From Chelativorans intermedius (GTDB lineage Bacteria; Pseudomonadota; Alphaproteobacteria; Rhizobiales; Rhizobiaceae), in the NCBI RefSeq assembly GCF_025398255.1, contig NZ_JAODNW010000001.1, positions 310,001-374,000 of the forward strand: a DNA stretch of 64,000 nt. The letters are read 5' to 3'. Positions 61,214 through 64,000 of the stretch are shown here, piece after piece. Each line of letters opens with the position of its first letter. Position 1 is the stretch's first letter. A program made the translations under genes and the position numbers. The notes under the pieces were generated by a model. It saw only the letters and a program-made list of their open reading frames with translations. It was not told the origin of the DNA and searched no databases.

Positions 61214-62428
61214 CTATCTTACGGTGGGCCCGAGGGGCGTTCTGGTCAGCACTTCCGGCCCTTCCGGCCCGAGCAGCACGGCGTTGGAGACGAAGAAGTC
61301 TCCCTTGCCGGTTCCCATCAGCCAGGAGAGGATGTGGAAGCTCATGCCCTCGCGGATTTCGAGGTCGGAATCGTGTCTCAGGCCGGTGACGCGGTTGCCG
61401 CCGGTCCAAGAGGGCGGGAAGCCGATGCCCACGCAATAGCCGCAATGGTGACGGCGGTAATGGGAAAGGCCGGCCTCGTCGACCACCGCCTGCCAGGCGG
61501 CATAGACATCGCGCGCCAGGGCGCCGGGGTGCAGCGCGGAAAGCACCGCGTCGAAGGCGCGGCCTGCGACTTCGGCCATGCGGGCGTCCTCGTCGCGGAT
61601 GGCGCCGACATGGACGAGCCGACCGAGCGGGGCGTGATAGCGGCTGACGCAGCCCGAAAGCTCGATGAACACCGGCTCGCCAGTGCGATAGACGCCGTCG
61701 CCCCAGGTGGTGTGTTCCTCGTCCAGCCTTCCGCCGGGGCGGATGAAGGGGCCGAAACCCGGCACCTCGCCGCCGGCGCGGATCATGGCGGCATGACATT
61801 CGGCCACCACGTCGCGTTCGCCCGCGCCATCCCGGATGGCCTCGATGGCCGCCTGCGCGGCGATGTCGGAGATGGCGGCGGCGCGGCGCATGAGATTCTG
61901 TTCGAGCGGCGACTTGACGAGGCGCAGGTGATCCACGAGGCCGGTCACGTCGACCCAGTGGATGTCGGGCAGGCTCTCGCGCAGCGCGTGGCCGAAGCCA
62001 TAGGAGTGGCCCGCTGACCAGGTTTCCACGCCGATGCGCATGGCGCCGTCGGCCTGCCCCTCGATTTCTGCCACCACGGCCTTGAGGACAGCGCGCGAGC
62101 GCTCCCTGGCGGCAAAGGAATCCTTCAAAAGCCGCACGGCCAGATCGGCCGCCGTTTCATTGTCGGCATGGCCGTGGAAAAGGGCGTTGCGCACCTGCTT
62201 CTCGATCGAGACGCGCTCCATCTGGCGGGTGACGAGCACCATGTCGCCCTCGGCGGGAACGACGAGCAGGTGCGGAGCGAAATAGCCCCAATGGTCAAGG
62301 CCGGTCAGATAGAAGATGTTCTCCGGCGTCGAGACGAGCACCATGTCGAGACCGCGCTCGGCCATGGCCGCGCGCACGGCCGCAAGCCTTCCGCTCAATT
62401 CTTCGTCGGTGAAGGGATTGGCGAACAT
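61214..62428 (-). CDS. M24 creatinase-fold hydrolase lacking metal ligands (DoeA/ectoine hydrolase-like)
   Basis: The 404-residue protein has the creatinase N-terminal domain (about 1-155, FYLTGLDHWGYFAPHLLVVP) and the pita-bread M24 domain (about 165-404). Metal peptidases keep five ligands (Asp, Asp, His, Glu, Glu). Here the first Asp region reads FIELSGCVSRYHAPLGR, the GHGIG region reads GYCVGIGFPPSW, the Glu region reads MSFHILSWLMG and the last reads VSNAVLLGPEG, so the ligands appear lost. This matches the metal-independent creatinase/ectoine hydrolase branch rather than Xaa-Pro peptidases. It is the middle gene of the aldehyde dehydrogenase-M24-aminotransferase operon. The substrate is unproven. 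Confidence 0.85.
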   Translation of the reverse strand: MFANPFTDEELSGRLAAVRAAMAERGLDMVLVSTPENIFYLTGLDHWGYFAPHLLVVPAEGDMVLVTRQMERVSIEKQVRNALFHGHADNETAADLAVRLLKDSFAARERSRAVLKAVVAEIEGQADGAMRIGVETWSAGHSYGFGHALRESLPDIHWVDVTGLVDHLRLVKSPLEQNLMRRAAAISDIAAQAAIEAIRDGAGERDVVAECHAAMIRAGGEVPGFGPFIRPGGRLDEEHTTWGDGVYRTGEPVFIELSGCVSRYHAPLGRLVHVGAIRDEDARMAEVAGRAFDAVLSALHPGALARDVYAAWQAVVDEAGLSHYRRHHCGYCVGIGFPPSWTGGNRVTGLRHDSDLEIREGMSFHILSWLMGTGKGDFFVSNAVLLGPEGPEVLTRTPLGPTVR

Positions 62429-62437
62429 GACCGGGCC

Positions 62438-63922
62438 TCAGCGCGTGTCGGTGCAGACATATTTCACATTGGTGAACGCCTCCATCCCCATGCGCGCGCC
62501 CTCGCGGCCAAGCCCGGCCTGCTTGACGCCGCCGAAGGGGATCGGCGCACCGGTGATCTTCGTGCGGTTGACCGCCACCATGCCGAACTGCAGCGCCCGC
62601 GAGAGGCGGGCGATGCGGCCGGCATCGCGCGTGTGCAGATAGGCGACGAGGCCGGTCTCGGTGTCATTGGCGCGTGCCAGCACGTCCTCCTCCGCGTCGA
62701 AGGGCGCGAAGGCGGCAACGGGGCCGAAGGTCTCCTCGTGGAAGACGAGGGCATCGTCCGGCACGTCGGCAAGCACCGTGGGCAGGAAGAAGTTGCTGCC
62801 CGCCGCAGCCCGCTCACCGCCGACGAGCAGGCGCGCGCCCTTGTGCACCGCGTCGGCCACGTGCTCTTCCTGCTTCTTGACCGCGCGTTCGTGGATGAGC
62901 GGGCCGATGTCGGGGTCGGCGAGCCCGGGGCCCAGGCGCAGCGCGCGCACCCTCGTGGCGAATGCCTCCACGAATGCCTCGTAGATGGGGCGCTCGATAT
63001 AGAAGCGGTTGGCGGCCAGGCAGTCCTGGCCCGAGGTCGCAAACTTCGCCGCCATCGCGCTTTCCACGGCGCGCTCCAGATGGCAGTCGGCAAAGGCGAT
63101 GAACGGGGCGTGGCCGCCAAGCTCCATGACAAGCTTCTTCACCGTCGGGGCGGACTGGCCGTAGAGCAGGCGGCCGATCTCGGTGGAGCCGGTGAAGGAG
63201 AGAATGCGCACGTGGCGCGAGGCGGTGATGGCGCCCACCACCTCCGCCGCCCTGCCGGTGAGCACGTTGAAGACCCCGGCGGGCAGGCCGGCGCGCTCGG
63301 CAAGCTCTGCCAGCGCCAGCGCCGAGAAGGGCGTCTCGGAGGAGGGATGGGCGACCACGGTGCATCCCGCGGCAAGAGCGGCAGCGGCCTTGCGCGTGAG
63401 CATGGCCGAGGGAAAGTTCCACGGCGTGACGAGCCCGGCCACGCCGGCGGGCTCGCGCATGATGCGCATCTCGGCGTCCGGCAGGTGGGAGGTGACGCTC
63501 TCGACGTTCAGCCGCCTGGCCTCCTCGGCATAGAACTCGACGAAGGAGGCGGCATAGTCGATCTCGCCGCGCGCTTCGGAAAGCGGCTTGCCCTGCTCCA
63601 GCACCATGATATGCGCCAGATCCTCGCGCGACTCCATGATGAGGGCATGCCAGCGCTTCAGCCGCTCTGAGCGCTCCTGCGGCAGGCGCGCGGCCCAGCC
63701 GGAGAAAGCCCGCTGCGCGGCGGCGATCGCTGCGTCCGCCTGGGCAGCGGTCAGCGCCGGCACGCAGCCGATGCGGCTGGCATCGGCGGGATTCACCACG
63801 TCGATGGCGGCATCGCCGGGGGCAGCGATCCAGCGACCGTCGGCATAGGCGTATTCGCGGAAGAGGCGGGGGTCGCGAAGGGCTGAAAGCTCGGTTTTCT
63901 CAAGGGCTGCAAGGGCGGACAT
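62438..63922 (-). CDS. NAD(P)-dependent aldehyde dehydrogenase, succinate-semialdehyde dehydrogenase-like
   Basis: The 494-residue protein is an ALDH-fold enzyme of the GabD/semialdehyde dehydrogenase group: VTPWNFP with Asn169, LSFTGSTEIGRLL, the general base Glu267 in VMELGGHAP and the nucleophile Cys301 in TSGQDCLAANR, then HEETFGPV and a C-terminal FGGVKQAGLGREG. An unusual feature is TVVAHPSSETP, where His192 replaces the lysine common in ALDHs for cofactor binding. ATG 63922 follows GGAGTGAG. It is the first gene of the operon with the M24 hydrolase and aminotransferase; a semialdehyde is the likely substrate class. Confidence 0.88.
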   Translation of the reverse strand: MSALAALEKTELSALRDPRLFREYAYADGRWIAAPGDAAIDVVNPADASRIGCVPALTAAQADAAIAAAQRAFSGWAARLPQERSERLKRWHALIMESREDLAHIMVLEQGKPLSEARGEIDYAASFVEFYAEEARRLNVESVTSHLPDAEMRIMREPAGVAGLVTPWNFPSAMLTRKAAAALAAGCTVVAHPSSETPFSALALAELAERAGLPAGVFNVLTGRAAEVVGAITASRHVRILSFTGSTEIGRLLYGQSAPTVKKLVMELGGHAPFIAFADCHLERAVESAMAAKFATSGQDCLAANRFYIERPIYEAFVEAFATRVRALRLGPGLADPDIGPLIHERAVKKQEEHVADAVHKGARLLVGGERAAAGSNFFLPTVLADVPDDALVFHEETFGPVAAFAPFDAEEDVLARANDTETGLVAYLHTRDAGRIARLSRALQFGMVAVNRTKITGAPIPFGGVKQAGLGREGARMGMEAFTNVKYVCTDTR

Positions 63923-63940
63923 CGGCTCACTCCCTGGGCG

Positions 63941-63994
63941 ATTCCATCGTTCGCTCTGAGATGGGGTTTGCGACGGCAAATTTTCCGATGGAAT
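63941..63994. promoter_or_regulatory. Paired ATTCCATCG / CGATGGAAT half-sites upstream of the catabolic operon
   Basis: ATTCCATCG (63941-63949) and CGATGGAAT (63986-63994) are perfect 9-bp inverted copies, about 45 bp apart, upstream of the aldehyde dehydrogenase start. They could be two half-sites of a regulator bound by looping, or one arm of a site continuing beyond the window. Confidence 0.4.
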
Positions 63995-64000
63995 AAGCGC

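Overview
The window is high-GC, densely coded DNA from an alphaproteobacterium of the Hyphomicrobiales (Rhizobiales), most likely a Rhizobiaceae/Phyllobacteriaceae-type genome (Mesorhizobium, Nitratireductor, Chelativorans or similar). The evidence is an ExoR-like Sel1-repeat regulator, a RirA iron regulator with its three diagnostic cysteines, a PopZ polar organizer, a DivK-PleD pair, an alphaproteobacterial GTTC-N7-GTTC SOS box, and the gene string argS-SPOR-nagZ-scpAB-tatABC-serS-surE-pcm-nlpD, which I recall as typical of rhizobia. It looks chromosomal. I saw no insertion sequence, prophage, integrase, CRISPR array or rRNA operon.

Region 1 (1-20602) is a nearly complete aerobic cobalamin locus. 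Two cobalamin riboswitches lie back to back at about 4187-4622. The left one faces cbtB-cbtA-cobU(cobP)-cobO-cobQ (cobalt uptake and late corrin steps). The right one faces DUF1636-cobW-cobN-cobG-cobH-cobI-cobJ-[cobK antisense]-cobL-cobE-cobM-cobA-cobB-cobS(cobV)-cobT(cobU)-cobF. Ten gene junctions are four-base ATGA overlaps. cobG, cobF and cobN mark the oxygen-dependent, late-cobalt-insertion route. The aerobic chelatase small subunits (CobS and CobT in Pseudomonas denitrificans naming), cobC, the corrin reductase and bluB are not in the window. cobD is cut by the left edge.

Region 2 (20612-34336) holds housekeeping and envelope genes: a small membrane protein, tRNA-Asn(GUU), tRNA-Cys(GCA), an isoaspartyl-methyltransferase-like gene, tolC, popZ, valS, a FadL-type porin, a TerC-family protein, ilvD, exoR, xthA and erpA.

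Region 3 (34407-49577) is a long plus-strand run: dgt, argS, a SPOR-domain membrane protein, nagZ, scpA, scpB, an orphan ABC ATPase, tatABC, serS, surE, pcm and a LysM/degenerate-LytM lipoprotein. It combines tRNA charging, chromosome condensation, Tat export and peptidoglycan maintenance.

Region 4 (49594-64000) is mixed: a DUF815 ATPase, dinB under an SOS box, a GNAT gene, a DUF3572 gene, divK-pleD (cell cycle and c-di-GMP), rpmG, a lipoprotein hydrolase, ilvA, a rhizobial palindromic mosaic element, rirA with an Irr-box-like site, another GNAT gene, and a minus-strand catabolic operon. That operon encodes an aldehyde dehydrogenase, a creatinase-fold M24 hydrolase lacking metal ligands, and a class III aminotransferase; it resembles ectoine/diaminobutyrate catabolism but its substrate is unknown.

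Most of the window is ordinary core genome. The observations most worth a second look are the paired riboswitches with the embedded antisense cobK, the metal-ligand-free M24 operon, the compact CobN, and the structured region downstream of pleD. I found no clearly new biological system.
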